In this document: piece after piece, positions 1 to 10,714 of the stretch
Layout of the letters: each line of letters begins with the position of its first letter
How positions within the stretch are numbered: the stretch's first letter is position 1
DNA from: Fusarium oxysporum f. sp. lycopersici 4287
Lineage: Eukaryota > Ascomycota > Sordariomycetes > Hypocreales > Nectriaceae
Assembly: GCF_000149955.1 (NCBI RefSeq)
Contig: NC_030997.1
Coordinates: 1,782,714-1,846,713 of the forward strand
Direction: 5' to 3'
Length of the DNA: 64,000 bases
Program-made: the position numbers and the translations under genes
The notes under the pieces: generated by a model
What the model was told of the DNA's origin: nothing
The model's input: the letters and a program-made list of their open reading frames with translations, nothing else
Database searches by the model: none

Positions 1-3000
1 AGAGAAATACCGGATAACCCGATGACACCTTACTGGGGCACCATAGAACTCCCAATTGACTGCCGGCAAAGGCTATTGAGCCAGCCTCCTGTGATTGATT
101 TTCCGGATGTCTGAAAGTCCTCTTCCGTGTCTCTGTCGTGATATTCCATACAGAAACGTCGCCCATAGACCGACGCGCAGCTACCCACCGATCGCCATTA
201 CGTCTTCTGTCAGAGACTGCAATAGGTCCACTATCAAAGTCACCCGAGACTCTTTGCGAGCTCTTATCGGCTAAATCCCACCCAATGATCGATTGCAGGC
301 CGCCGACTAGCAGGTAGCGATCCTTGGGTGAAAATGTGATAGTCCGGATGCTTTGATGAATAACGTCGTCTATGACCAACGAACATAGCATGTCGCTTGT
401 CATCGCGTTCCATACTTCAATACTGTGACCGAGGTCGTAAGCTATCAACTGCCCGTTATCAGAGATGTGGAATTTCTTGTGGGCATCTCGTGTTGTAGGT
501 GGCTTATCAGCTAAAAGGGTATTAGCATCCAAGATCCATAAACCGCTCTCAGTCCCGCATGCAATTTTCTGATCATCGAATGAAATCGCAATTTCTTGCC
601 GATCTGGTAGATGTGGCAGGCCAATTACCCGCCGTACACTGCGATAAGCACGGTCACATATGATAAGTCCATTTTTCCCACTTAGAAGCATCCAAGAATC
701 AGAGTGTGAGACGGCCAAACGAGAGAAAGAGTACTCAATGTGACTCCACATTTCACACTCTTGCTCAACAACATTCCAGAGATAAATGTTATCTCCACCA
801 TCGCAAAACATGAGCAAGTATGTACTGGGGATGAATTTTGTGTCATTTATGGGCCAAATATCCTTCCAGTTAGCATTCTTGTACTGCTCGCCTGTTCTTA
901 AATTGAGGACCCAAATTTGCGTACTGTGGTGCATGTGGAACGCTACCCAGGAACAGTCTGATGAGAAGGAGAAGTAGACCTGTTCAATCTCTGGAATTGA
1001 ATACAAACGAGGCAATGCCTTCTCGAGAGGGCACCGTCGACGAATTCCACCGCTAATATCATAGATTACCAACAATGACCCATAGCACACTAGCAGGCAC
1101 TGACTGTCAGGTGAGATCGTCATGCCTAGAACTACAGGGCTGTCAAGCTCTTGATGCCAAGCGATCCTGTTAAAAGTCAAGTCGTGAACTTGAAGTGTGC
1201 ATTGAGCCGATGACTGCGATGTCTTTGAACCCGGTCCGGAAGCGATAATTGCTAGCCATTTCCCATCTGACGACGGTGCAATTCTTTTATGGCTAGTATC
1301 TCTTTCTATGACGTCAGGCACAGGCTCTTGGCTGACGTGCCATCTGGTCAATGTTGAGCCCGTGGTTACAATTAGCATTTGACTTGTAGGCGCGAAGCTC
1401 ATAGTCTCAATATCGAAATCGTCATGGGGGCATTCAAAAATGTTCCGAATTGGGCTCCACACATCGTCGACTTTTGGGCCCTCGGAGAATATTTCGGAAG
1501 TGTACTGTTTGAATCGATGGCGGATAAGGCTATTCTTCGGGCTGAAGAGCAAACCAGAGGCGTAAATCTGAAGTGGGTAGCTTTCAATTATTGGGCAGAA
1601 ATAGTGTGAAAATCTGAGGGCATCCTCGATCAGGGCCTTGTAGCTTGCTTGCCCTTGCTATTGGAGTCGATTAGTAAGGCTGACTTAGCGCCATGTGGAA
1701 GAATTTGAAACATACAACTGGTAAATTCCTTACAAATACCAAAGCTTTCAATGCTGCTGGTAGGTTCTGACATAAAACAAGCGCCTCTAACCAGAACAAG
1801 AACTTTTCGTTAATAAAATCATGAACAGTGTCAATCCCGGGGATATCGCTGTTTTCCTCGCCCTGAATGGAGAGCTTATACGCCTCTTGCATGTGATCAG
1901 CCCAGAAAACACATGAATATTTCATGTTCTCCAATGGATCAGGATCGGGACAATTCCGGAGAGCTTCATTCAATGAGACTCCCGGATAGACCAAGCCAAA
2001 GATATCCTGATGGAGGCTTTGCAGCATAGCGATACACCTTTGAAAGAGGTCGTATTGATGATGCGCAAGCCCAGATTGGAAGAGTAATGTGCTTGACTCT
2101 TTGAGCAGAAAGTCTTTCGCAGACTGGTGGATGAACACGACAGAGTTCCCTTTCGTCGTCAGAAATGAACCACATTCCACTATGAGATCAGGAAGTATTT
2201 CTTCATCTATTTGCAGGTTCTCCATAGCTATTAGCTCTGCAAAGGTGAGAGGGCGGAAGACCGTTGATGCGACAGCAAGGATTCTAATGTAGAGATCGCA
2301 GCTGTCAGACTTGTGGATTTGGCCCATCATCTTCGCATAGAGCTGGTTGAGGCCCTGGGGAAATTGTGATAATTGATCGGGAATTTCCCAAGCTCGGCAT
2401 CTCTCTAGTCGTTGGCATACCAAGGCCACCCAAAGAAAGGTACCATGGGCGCGCTGAGATAGGTGATCGTGGATTTGCTGCGATGTGCTCTTCTTGAGTT
2501 TCTTTCGCTCAGCTAATTGGCGAGTTCGGTAGCTGATGTAACTGTTGACAGCTTCAGAGACAGAATCCTCGTGGAGTTCCAAAGAGAGTGCGACCTTCGA
2601 TGATGTTTGTCTAAAGAGTTCCTCAATTTCGCAGCGGTTGCGGCTAGTGACAATCCACTTGGCGCGAGAAGACATGCTTGATATCAATGCCAGGAGAAGA
2701 GGGAGGTCCTTAACGCATTCATCCAGAGCATCTATAAGCAAGTATATCTCGCCAGGAGTTGTATCGTCTACCATTTTTCGGAAAGTGCGTTCGAGGGACA
2801 CCTTAGAGTTCCAGTGGTCTTTGTCATGCTTATCGTCTAGATGAGGCACAACAGTTGGGTGCTGAATGGCTAGCAGGTAGATGAGACCTTTCAAGATTGC
2901 TGTATAGTTGTTCAGACCAGAATTTGTAGCTTGGCAGAAGAAATAGGATATTGTGTTGCTGCTCTGCGCGCCGCCTAATTTCGTCAAAGGCTGCAGCTCG

Positions 3001-3353
3001 TTGATGAGACCGGATAATAGCATTGTCTTCCCTTTGCCAGGGTCTCCTCTGATCCACAGAAGCCGGCCAGCCTCGCTTTCGTCGCGCCAAGTAATGAACT
3101 CAGGGCTTTCAAGGATCCACACATACGAATCCTTCAACAAGCCGCCATTAGTCTGTTCGATCCTGGCTTTGTCATCACGAGGGTCAGTCGAGCGCAGTGC
3201 GTCCAGGTATTTCTTCACGCTATCTTGCTCGGACCCTTTGCGATGATGGTGCGTTATGTTGTAGCTGTTGCCGACGTGTACCCTGGAAGAACCGGATGCA
3301 TTCAGAGACTGCACAGAGCTCAACTCTCCCCTGTAAAAATTCTTTCTTGGCAC
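1..3353 (-). CDS. NWD2-like NLR (NACHT + WD40-like propeller), partial at left edge
   Basis: STAND-class signal receptor, probably the activator of the HeLo protein encoded divergently at 4277. The start ATG is at 3353. Residues about 19-40 carry a HET-s-type amyloid motif (SSRVHVGNSYN), the place where NWD2 of Podospora carries its R0 motif. NACHT follows: Walker A GDPGKGKT at 103-110, Walker B IYLLIDALDEC at about 203-213, and a sensor-like WIVTSRN at about 233. The reading frame changes at 1658-1715, which is a 58-nt intron (GTATGT donor, TACTAAT branch site, CAATAG acceptor). Splicing joins the NACHT exon to an open frame that runs to the window edge (over 1098 residues in all). The second exon has the usual post-NACHT segment (SYPLQIYASGLLFSP), then WD40-like blades (for example NIYLWNVVEQ, SIEVWNAMTSD, DVSVWNITTET). 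These blades are divergent, unlike the near-identical WD repeats of canonical NWD2. The motifs and frame are seen; the partner role is inferred from the known pair. Confidence 0.9.
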
Positions 3354-4276
3354 GCACTGTTAGTGCACTGTTAGGAGCGGGATTTTCTACGGGCTACTCG
3401 GCCACACAATACTGCGGGGACGCCATCGGCTCCCTAACAGCAGTTTTCAGAGAAGGAATTTTGGAGAGTTCACCTTCTCTGACAACACCTTTGTCGGATC
3501 TAATGGCGGCACCTCAGAACCAGAACGCCTTAGATATCGGAGGACGGTGCCCGTGGCATCGGTAGCGACATCCTCCCGATCAACGACGCCGATTGCGATG
3601 GGTTTTTCCCCTTTGAAGGCAAGCCGCACCGCCGGCCTCTGATTCCTTCCCAAGGTTTTTCCCTGCCGCCACGACAGTCGACTACGAGCTACAACTTGGT
3701 TACTGGAGATTGTGGACTGCGTCAGCAGATGTAGTGATGCGTGAGAGAATTCTGGTCGGTGGAAAAAGCTCGACAGTAGATTGCCCCCGAACCCGCTGAC
3801 GGGTGACGGGCTTGAGAAATACAGCACCTTTTGTGCCATTGGTATGCTGGATGGTGAAGGAAGCGGGGTTTCCCTGTACCTAGCTAGCTCAGCACGTCTT
3901 TTGCTCCAGTAGGAGATCTGGCTTCGTTACAGCCACCCAGACGAAAAATATACAAACAAACAAACAAACAAACAAAGACTGCACAGAGCTGGATGATGGA
4001 TTCTCCATTGTGAGATCGGTAATCTAAATGTCATTGTCACTCGATGAGGGAGGCGAAAGGGAGAGTGAGAAATTAAATCACGCGAGGGTTGAAAGAGGGG
4101 GAGGTAAGGGGAAACAAGGATATATCCAATCGCAACAAAGATTTGAAGGTGTCTGCCTTTGATCTGCGTGGCTGAGGTTGCCCCGCTCAGAACCAACAAC
4201 CAACACCTTGAAGTGAAAATAACTCACCAAACTGGTCGGTTTCATCAATTGATAACCGTAGCTTGCAAAAACAATC
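3354..4276. promoter_or_regulatory. Divergent intergenic region of the NLR/HeLo pair
   Basis: About 920 bp between the two divergent start codons, so it must hold both promoters. Apart from a short CAAA microsatellite I see no clear element. A 130-codon open frame on the minus strand (3447-3839) has low-complexity, non-family-like composition and was not called. Confidence 0.5.
3953..3976. repeat. (CAAA)6 microsatellite
   Basis: Six uninterrupted CAAA units in the spacer between the NLR and HeLo genes, about 300 bp upstream of the HeLo start codon. Confidence 0.9.
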
Positions 4277-5140
4277 ATGGCTGAGATATTTGGCACCGTC
4301 GCCGGCGCCATAAGCATCGCCGGCCTATTCAACAACTGCGTCGATTGTTTCAACTACGTCCAAATCGCCAGACATTTCGGCCAAGACTTCTCCCGCTATC
4401 AACTACGGCTCGACGTCGCCAAATCCCGACTGGCAAGATGGGGAGCATCAATCGATATCAACAATAACCGACGATTTAGTCTCATCGAACCAGCAGATCA
4501 AACAGTCATATCAGCTCAAGATATTCTCCAAGAGATAGTGGCCAGGTTCGAGACAGCGAGAAAGATCTCGAGACGCTACGAGACCAGGACGAAAGAACAA
4601 GGCTTGAGGATTTACACGGAAGCAGATCTCGGTCCAGTTTCGCATCGCCTGCATAGTCGTTTTGATGGAATTACTAAACAGCGGTATAAGAGCTTGGGGT
4701 TGATGAAAAAGACATGCTGGGCTCTTTACGACAAGAGCTATATGGGAAGGATGATTGATGATATCATTGCATCTATTGAAGACTTGGAAAAGGTCTTCCC
4801 TAGCACTCCCCAGCTCACAAGTCAATTAGTACAGATGGAGATTGAAGAGATAAATGACGAGCAGGAGTTGGAATTGATTCACGACGTCACTGAAGGTGTA
4901 GATCCTGTGTTATCTGATGCCTCCAAGAATAAGAGTCTGGAAATTGCAGGCAAGAATTCTGCTGGACGAATCACTGGGCCTGGCAGGGTTAACATCGGCA
5001 ACTCATTTCTAACAGAGTCGTTTCCAAATTCACAAGGCGTTCGAGTCGATACAGTTAATCATGTTGATGAGATTAATACTGCAGAGCCGTCAAGAGTTCA
5101 TATTGGCAATACTTGGGGTGGCAAGGGGTTTTGGGATTGA
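4277..5140 (+). CDS. HET-S-like protein: HeLo domain plus amyloid-forming tail
   Basis: Uninterrupted 287-codon gene, almost the length of Podospora HET-s (289). The N-terminus (FGTVAGAISIAGLFNNCVD) is the hydrophobic segment that starts HeLo domains; the helical HeLo domain covers roughly residues 1-225. The C-terminal 60 residues hold two HET-s pseudo-repeats, R1 (GPGRVNIGNSF, from about 234) and R2 (PSRVHIGNTWGGKGFWD, 271-287). VNIGN and VHIGN lie exactly 36 residues apart, the spacing of R1 and R2 in HET-s, and the GGKGFWD end is diagnostic. In the known system the tail takes up a beta-solenoid amyloid fold templated by a matching motif on an NLR, and the HeLo domain then acts on membranes to kill the cell. 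The divergent NLR at 1-3353 carries the matching motif. Residue 23 is Asp and residue 33 His; see findings for the allele-type question. The start is the first ATG, in a good context (ATCATGG). Confidence 0.95.
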   Translation: MAEIFGTVAGAISIAGLFNNCVDCFNYVQIARHFGQDFSRYQLRLDVAKSRLARWGASIDINNNRRFSLIEPADQTVISAQDILQEIVARFETARKISRRYETRTKEQGLRIYTEADLGPVSHRLHSRFDGITKQRYKSLGLMKKTCWALYDKSYMGRMIDDIIASIEDLEKVFPSTPQLTSQLVQMEIEEINDEQELELIHDVTEGVDPVLSDASKNKSLEIAGKNSAGRITGPGRVNIGNSFLTESFPNSQGVRVDTVNHVDEINTAEPSRVHIGNTWGGKGFWD

Positions 5141-5589
5141 GGAGATATTGTTGGTAGAGGGCTCATGTGTCTTTGTTTCAGGGTTTCTATATTTCATCTT
5201 CTCAAGTAATTTTCATGCACGGCTATACTAAACTGTATCTTACTTTCTACTTGCTGAATTTTGATTAGTGAAGCCTGAACGCGGCATGCTATATTGTGAT
5301 AACTGTATACTAACATCAACATGCCCATCCTGCCGCAAAGCAAAAGGGTGTTAGTTAATAGTCTAGCCAATCATCTAATCATGCCGTAAGTCATAGGAGC
5401 CATTCAGCCTTAAACCCGTTCATCAGTCAAGCCGGCCCATCTAAATACAAGTCAGCGTGGCATAACTACAGGACAGATCTTTTCACATACAAGCTAAGCA
5501 CACTTAGCAGGCCGCACTTAATAAGTTATCATCTGCGCCCTCAAACTCACCATCATCAGCAACTTGCCCTGCCACTTCCTCTTATCTTC
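5141..5589. other. Intergenic, no gene called
   Basis: Downstream of the HeLo gene. The right part (about 5513-5589, minus strand) may include the acidic C-terminus of the pseudogene that follows (GEFEGADDNLLSAAC in one frame). Nothing else is recognisable. Confidence 0.4.
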
Positions 5590-6560
5590 TAATATTGTTA
5601 ACTAATAGGAGCTCAATGGCAGTCTATCTCTTATCACTCTACAACTCAGAGGGATACCAGTCGTAGCTAAGTCCTTAGCCTCTTCAGCATCACTCAGTAC
5701 CTCATAGAGCTTAGAGTATGGGATCAAGAATAAGAGATCAGGACAGTCTTGAAGCAGTTCATCGGGTGCAAAGTCGTGAAGTGACAGGTCTAGTACAAGA
5801 CTCTGTTTGATTGGGCTTCCATCTGCTGATGGGAAGGGCTAAAGCTGCCAGTTCGGCATTCTTGAGGCTCATATCAGCGACATACCTGTGAATTAACAAC
5901 CTGCTCAATTTTCAAATTGACGTCGCCACTCTCTTGCTGCAGCAATCTAGGCTCCCAGACACAAATAGTAGACCCGTCGTTATTGAGATCAAAGCATAGG
6001 ACGACTTTAATGGCCCCATGAGTGCAGCAAATGTAGCCCTTGGCGATCTTGGGGAGTTATTTTCCGCCTTGACCCTTTGCAACCTTGATGACTACGCATG
6101 GCAACGCACCAACTTTGTAATGGAACTGGGCATCGGGCTGGCGATGTGATGGAGGGGCGTTATCGTCATAATAGAGAACGACTTTGGCAGATCTTGACGT
6201 CTGAATCTTGGTTGAAAGTTTGTGGACTTACTAACTGTCACGACCGTGCAGGAAGAGTTTCTGATAAATGCCATTGCCAAAGACCAAGTGGATGTCTCAT
6301 AGACTGGTGAAGGCATGAGAAAAGTAATACGTTGACATTAAGAGTCGTAATCAAATCTACGAAAATTTACTTCAATCTTGTCCTAAAGATGCGCGATTTC
6401 GTCGTTGCTGAGATAAAAGCTCATCAGCGAAGCGACATCACCAATCTCAATTTTGCGCCTGAAGTCGGCAATGCGTTGGGCACAGTTCGTCAGCAGCGGT
6501 TGATGCAGCTCGGCAACCCTCACCTGAAGCTGGAGGCAGTGGCAGGGACTTGCGCTCTGG
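5590..6560 (-). pseudogene. Decayed unknown gene with several in-frame stops
   Basis: I do not recognise the family. On the minus strand, coherent peptide blocks follow one another but are broken by stops. The first (ELHQPLLTNCAQRIADFRR, then SLMSFYLSNDEIAHL) ends at a TAG (6383-6385). DKIEVNFRRFDYDS then runs to a TAA (6338-6340), and CQRITFLMPSPVYETSTW continues in the same frame. After a probable intron near 6220-6260 comes VVLYYDDNAPPSHRQPDAQ, a TAA at 6057-6059, and KGYICCTHGAIKVVLCFDL. A plausible 47-nt intron (5839-5885, GTATGT to TTTAG) leads to SLVLDLSLHDFAPDELLQD. Each stop could come from CAA or CAG by one C-to-T change, as RIP would produce. The coding blocks are visible; decay by RIP is inferred. 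Confidence 0.6.
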
Positions 6561-7215
6561 TGAGGTGATCTTTCTGTAAGACCCGAAGTTCGAAGTCTCT
6601 TTGGTGATGGTTCTGGTTATGTTCGATGCGTATCTTCCATAGTTAAAGTGTACCCGTTGAGAGTGATTTATCTGATGTTTTGTTTTGGTCTGAACTGATT
6701 GAAGATGGATGGTGGGGCGCGTCTGAGACGCGGGACGCGTTACTTATCGATTGTCGATAAGCGACACACCCTAGCTCAGATCATAGGCACAATAACCACA
6801 ACACCACTTCCTTACCCTAGTCACCTTGGTTTTATTACCTTTGCCAGGATAAACAGCTTTAATATTATTTACTTTATCAGCTCTTGTATTATTTAGTAAG
6901 TAAATGATTTAAACATCAATAAATACCTATTAAGAATACCTAAGTCCTTATTACAGCTTATTAAAACCTGTTAAAGTTATCAGCCTCAATGTCATCGCCT
7001 GTCTCATCATTGATCCTGTGTCATCGCGACGTTATCAGGTTGGGTATTAAAACACACGAGTACTGTGCCGCGCTCCACATACACTTGGCATCAACAACTT
7101 CCGCGAACTTCCATAAAGCAAAATCTAAACTCCAATCGTCATGCCACGGTGATTTATCACGAAAACAAACTCATGCAACCCTCGCTCGGATAACTGGAAA
7201 CAAGGCCTGGCATTC
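6561..7215. other. Intergenic, AT-rich centre, no gene
   Basis: Positions about 6820-6990 are strongly AT-rich. No coding frame with family-like composition is seen on either strand. Confidence 0.5.
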
Positions 7216-8460
7216 TCAGCTCAATGACTGCAGCGAACATTTCGCATCTGTGACAATCTTCTCGAGGCTCTCTTCAAGCTGCTTGTTCATATCAACAAGA
7301 GCTGCATTTCTATCCATGAGGTCCTTGTTTTGTGCAGCGAGGGCATTTTTGCTGCTCTCTAGCTCCTTGACTTTGGAGGCAATTTTATCGAGGCGCTCCT
7401 TGCAAGACTTTTTCGCAATTACTGATTGCTCAAATCTCTCTTTGAGCTTGCTGCTCTTGGCGAAAACACATTGATTGCTGGTCTTGAGAGCTGTAATTTC
7501 CTTCGCGAGGAGTTTGTTACTGCTCTCTAAAGCCCGGTTTTTTGCCATGAGAAGCTCCTTGTAACTCTTGGCAGCATTTCTTGCAAGAGCAATTTTAGTC
7601 AAGAGATCCTGGCTCGTAGCAATATGATCTCCGTTATCTGAATCTATGTCCCTGTTTTCCTCAGCAAGGGCCTCGTTCTCAGTAACAAGATCTTTGTTAC
7701 TCGACTCCAGCTCCTGACTCTTCTTAACAAGCTCTTCATTCTCAGTAATGAGACCCTTGTTACATGACTCCAAGTCCTTGTTCTTCTTAACGAGATACTC
7801 ATTCTTGCTGTTGGCTGCATTAAGTGACTTCTCAAGTTGGCGAATCTCACCGTGGAGCTTTACCTTCGCCATCACGTTAGCCTCGTGGATGCGGTTGTCG
7901 GGGTCAAAAAGTGCTTGATATAAAGATTGTGCCTTGCGCTGAAGTGCTTCTACTTCGAGCTGTAGCTTGAGATTGTGCTGCATCGCAGACTGTTTCTCTT
8001 GCTGAGATTGTCGCAGTTTCTTCTCAAGCTCTTTAGTCTTCTCAACCCAGTGCGCTTCTCTTTTCATCGGATATGACAAGAATGGAACATCCGAGTCAAC
8101 CTCGATATCAGCCTCTGCCGGAATATCTGCAACCTGATCTGGCTTTTCTTCCGTGGCATGTGTATTGCTCTGTTTCATGCCTTCGACCTGCTCTCTCCAG
8201 TCATGAAGTACAATAGCTAGGGCACCATCATCCTCAACCCACTCTCGCGGAAACTCCAGCTCGGAGAGCCGGCGGTGGGATGTGATTCTAGTGACCGGGT
8301 TGAGGTCTCGCGCGGTTCTAAGGTCATCATCTGTCAATAAAACACCTGCAAATGGAGGCCCTTGGGATAGGAAATGCGCAAGATGCTGGATTTGTCGGGC
8401 AACCTTGAGGATCTCAACGTAGGCCCCCGAGTCGGGCTTCTCAGCAGAGGCTGTAGACAT
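7216..8460 (-). CDS. Coiled-coil protein of unknown function
   Basis: Single-exon frame of 414 residues with no stop or frameshift. Residues 1-100 form a short non-coiled head (including LTDDDLRTARDLNP and LSELEFPREW). Residues about 140-410 are an almost continuous coiled coil rich in E, K, N, L and S. Within the coil, a pattern of the form NKDLES-NK-L-TENEEL-KK recurs several times between about 220 and 330, suggesting internal duplication. There is no signal peptide, membrane segment or catalytic motif, so a scaffold or structural role is a guess. The next gene on the right is a broken plus-strand gene that also encodes a long coiled coil, so the two may be paralogous or simply share composition. 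Confidence 0.7.
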   Translation of the reverse strand: MSTASAEKPDSGAYVEILKVARQIQHLAHFLSQGPPFAGVLLTDDDLRTARDLNPVTRITSHRRLSELEFPREWVEDDGALAIVLHDWREQVEGMKQSNTHATEEKPDQVADIPAEADIEVDSDVPFLSYPMKREAHWVEKTKELEKKLRQSQQEKQSAMQHNLKLQLEVEALQRKAQSLYQALFDPDNRIHEANVMAKVKLHGEIRQLEKSLNAANSKNEYLVKKNKDLESCNKGLITENEELVKKSQELESSNKDLVTENEALAEENRDIDSDNGDHIATSQDLLTKIALARNAAKSYKELLMAKNRALESSNKLLAKEITALKTSNQCVFAKSSKLKERFEQSVIAKKSCKERLDKIASKVKELESSKNALAAQNKDLMDRNAALVDMNKQLEESLEKIVTDAKCSLQSLS

Positions 8461-9659
8461 GATGGGATTTAGATTAATCTCGGATGTCTTTCAGCTTTTG
8501 GGGAAGGAAATCGGGGTCGTTGATAGTTGTCGCGATTGTGCAAAAGTGTGTAGTAGTTGAGAGGGTTGACATACTTGACGTGCCAGTAGAAATTGTCTAT
8601 TTATAACCCAAGTCTTGCATGTTCAGAAGCTACATGTTCCCAGAAGATGCTCAATTTACTTCAATAATTTACCTATGGAATAGGCAGCAGCCTTTCAGTC
8701 ACTGGCATATCTGCTGCCTGCCTCATTGCGAACAAAATGGAAGCCCTGGACTCTAATATCTGTCTGATATACCTAAATGAAGGGATGACTACAGAGTAAA
8801 GACCCCTGTGTGGCTGCAGGTCTGATATTTATCTATCGATATACCCATTTATTTATAGAGAATTCAAGTATTTAATAATTGATTCTATGGTCAGAGATAT
8901 ATGCATTGCACCAAAACCGGCATGTTGGTATTGTCGTAGAGAGTCCCAGGTTATATGGCTTTATATACTTTCGGACGTGTCTAGCGCAGCTCGTCACTGA
9001 TGCACGTAATCAAGAATACGTTCTGAGTGCATTTTGGTGAATCCAGGCCAAGCAGAACACCTGTGCAGAGAGGGAGCCAGAGCTAAAAAGTTGAACATGA
9101 CTCTTCTGTTCAGGGTGACAATGGTGCAGGCAACTGGTGCTATGAACAATCAGAAAAGAGGGACTTTGGCAGGTCCAGTGACAGTCATCACTCGATCTAT
9201 GGTGTACATTGGCAATATGGGGTTCTAGCTACGACGACACCTGGGAAGTCTTATAGGCTTGATATGTGGATGGACTTTCTTTTCATGTTCTGTCTTGGAA
9301 GATATTTGCACAGAACCCTAGTAGCTTTATGTACACTGCTTTCTTGTTCAGCAAAGTGCCTAAGATTAGATTCCAAACATAATCGATCTTCTCATTGCAA
9401 ATATGAATCATGTAATACTTAAAGAACACGAAGCCATTAAGGAATCAGGCAGTGGGAACATGGACACTTCCATAAAATCGTGAACAGCTGTTATATTTCC
9501 TCAAACCTGGTTCACATGTCCTCAATTATAAATACGTTCATGACGCCAGCACTAGGACTACGTCCCAGCTTCTCGCCACAGCAATAAGTGGCGTGACTCT
9601 TGCCCTGATCATCCGAACAAGAAGGTGTCCGATTCTTGTTTCTACGAAAAGCCACGATC
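8461..9659. other. Intergenic, no gene
   Basis: Contains the promoter of the coiled-coil gene on the left and AT-rich sequence near 8820-8880. A 64-codon frame at 9034-9228 ends in VYIGNMGF, a weak echo of the HET-s motif, but has no HeLo or NLR context and was not called. Confidence 0.4.
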
Positions 9660-10714
9660 ATGGATTTCAATGAACTCGTGGCCAGTAGGGCGGGGCTGGA
9701 AGCTGCAATCCGAGAAATACAGGGAAAAGTTACAGATCTTTGGCGCATCAATCAGCAACAAGAGGAGAAGATCAGAGACTTGGAGGAGCAAAACGAAGAT
9801 CGAAATGTCAAGTTCGAGGCCACAAAGTCAAGACTCACAAGGACTGAAATGACAATCCGAGCTCTAGAGTAGAAGATTAAGCTCCAGAAAGCCCAGAATG
9901 AAGACTTGAAACAGGAGTCTCAACAGCAACAGGATGAGATCAAGGTGTTGAAGTCTCAGAACAAATGCGATAAGCGAGAATATGCCACCAGAGTCTCAGA
10001 GCTGGAAAGTGAGAATTCGCTCCAAACCGCCAAAATCTCCGAGTTAGAGATGGCGAAGTCATGCGAAGCCTCGGGCGTCAAAGCTAACTTTTCCTTCCTC
10101 CAGTCCAAACTTATGCGCGCAGAAACAGAGTACAAAGATAAGATCAAAGAGCTGAATAGCAAGAGTCTGAAGCAGAAAGTGAAGTTGAGCAACTGCATCA
10201 AGGAGTCACAGAGAATGAATGAAGACCAAGAAGCTGAGATTGAAGCTCTAAAGGATCATCTAAAGGACAAGGAGGATCTCATTTCCAAGCTGCTGGCGCC
10301 TCGCAAACAAAGGATTCATCGTGGGAAACTTAATCACAGCGACTTGCCCTGTTAGAAACCCAGGTCGAAACTCTAGAGGCTGACCAGCGATGCCGAGAGT
10401 CTAGAAGCCAAGAACTCGAGATGAAATACAGCGCTGAGATATTCCGGCGTGAGAAGTTACAAAAGCAACTCAAGTTGAACCAATATGATGTTGACCAAGT
10501 ACACGAGATTGCTCAGAGTCTGGAGTTCCACTTCAACAGCACCTATGTCAGATTCTCTGGGGATAATGAGCTACATACAAAGTCGGAATTGGAGGGGGCG
10601 TATAAAGAAGCGCAAAGGCTGCAGGATAAGCGGAGGGGTTTGGCTCTGGCGCGACGAATGCGTATTCAAGAGGAAGAGGATCGAGACGGGCATGCTTACT
10701 CAAACGGAGGTTGA
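9660..10714 (+). pseudogene. Broken coiled-coil gene (two stops, one frameshift)
   Basis: Starts with MDFNELVASRAGLEAAIREI and reads as a long coiled coil. The frame is interrupted by a TAG at 9870-9872, after which the same frame continues with KIKLQKAQNEDLKQES up to about 10310. The coding frame then shifts; the new frame has a TAA at 10331-10333 and continues with LETQVETLEADQRCRE to a C-terminal region (YVRFSGDNELHTKSELEGAY, then RRMRIQEEEDRDG) and a stop at 10714. Both internal stops would be CAG or CAA after a single reversal. An in-frame ATG at 9636 is an alternative start. No intron signals fit the interruptions, so I call it a pseudogene. The function of the ancestor is unknown. Confidence 0.7.

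Noticed and set aside
3447..3839. 130-codon minus-strand frame between the NLR and HeLo genes
   Set aside because: Composition is not protein-like, no conserved pattern or splice signals; it lies in the shared promoter region.
9034..9228. Frame ending VYIGNMGF, similar to the HET-s motif core
   Set aside because: Only a few residues match, there is no GGKGFW-type end, no second repeat, and no HeLo or NLR domain in the same frame.
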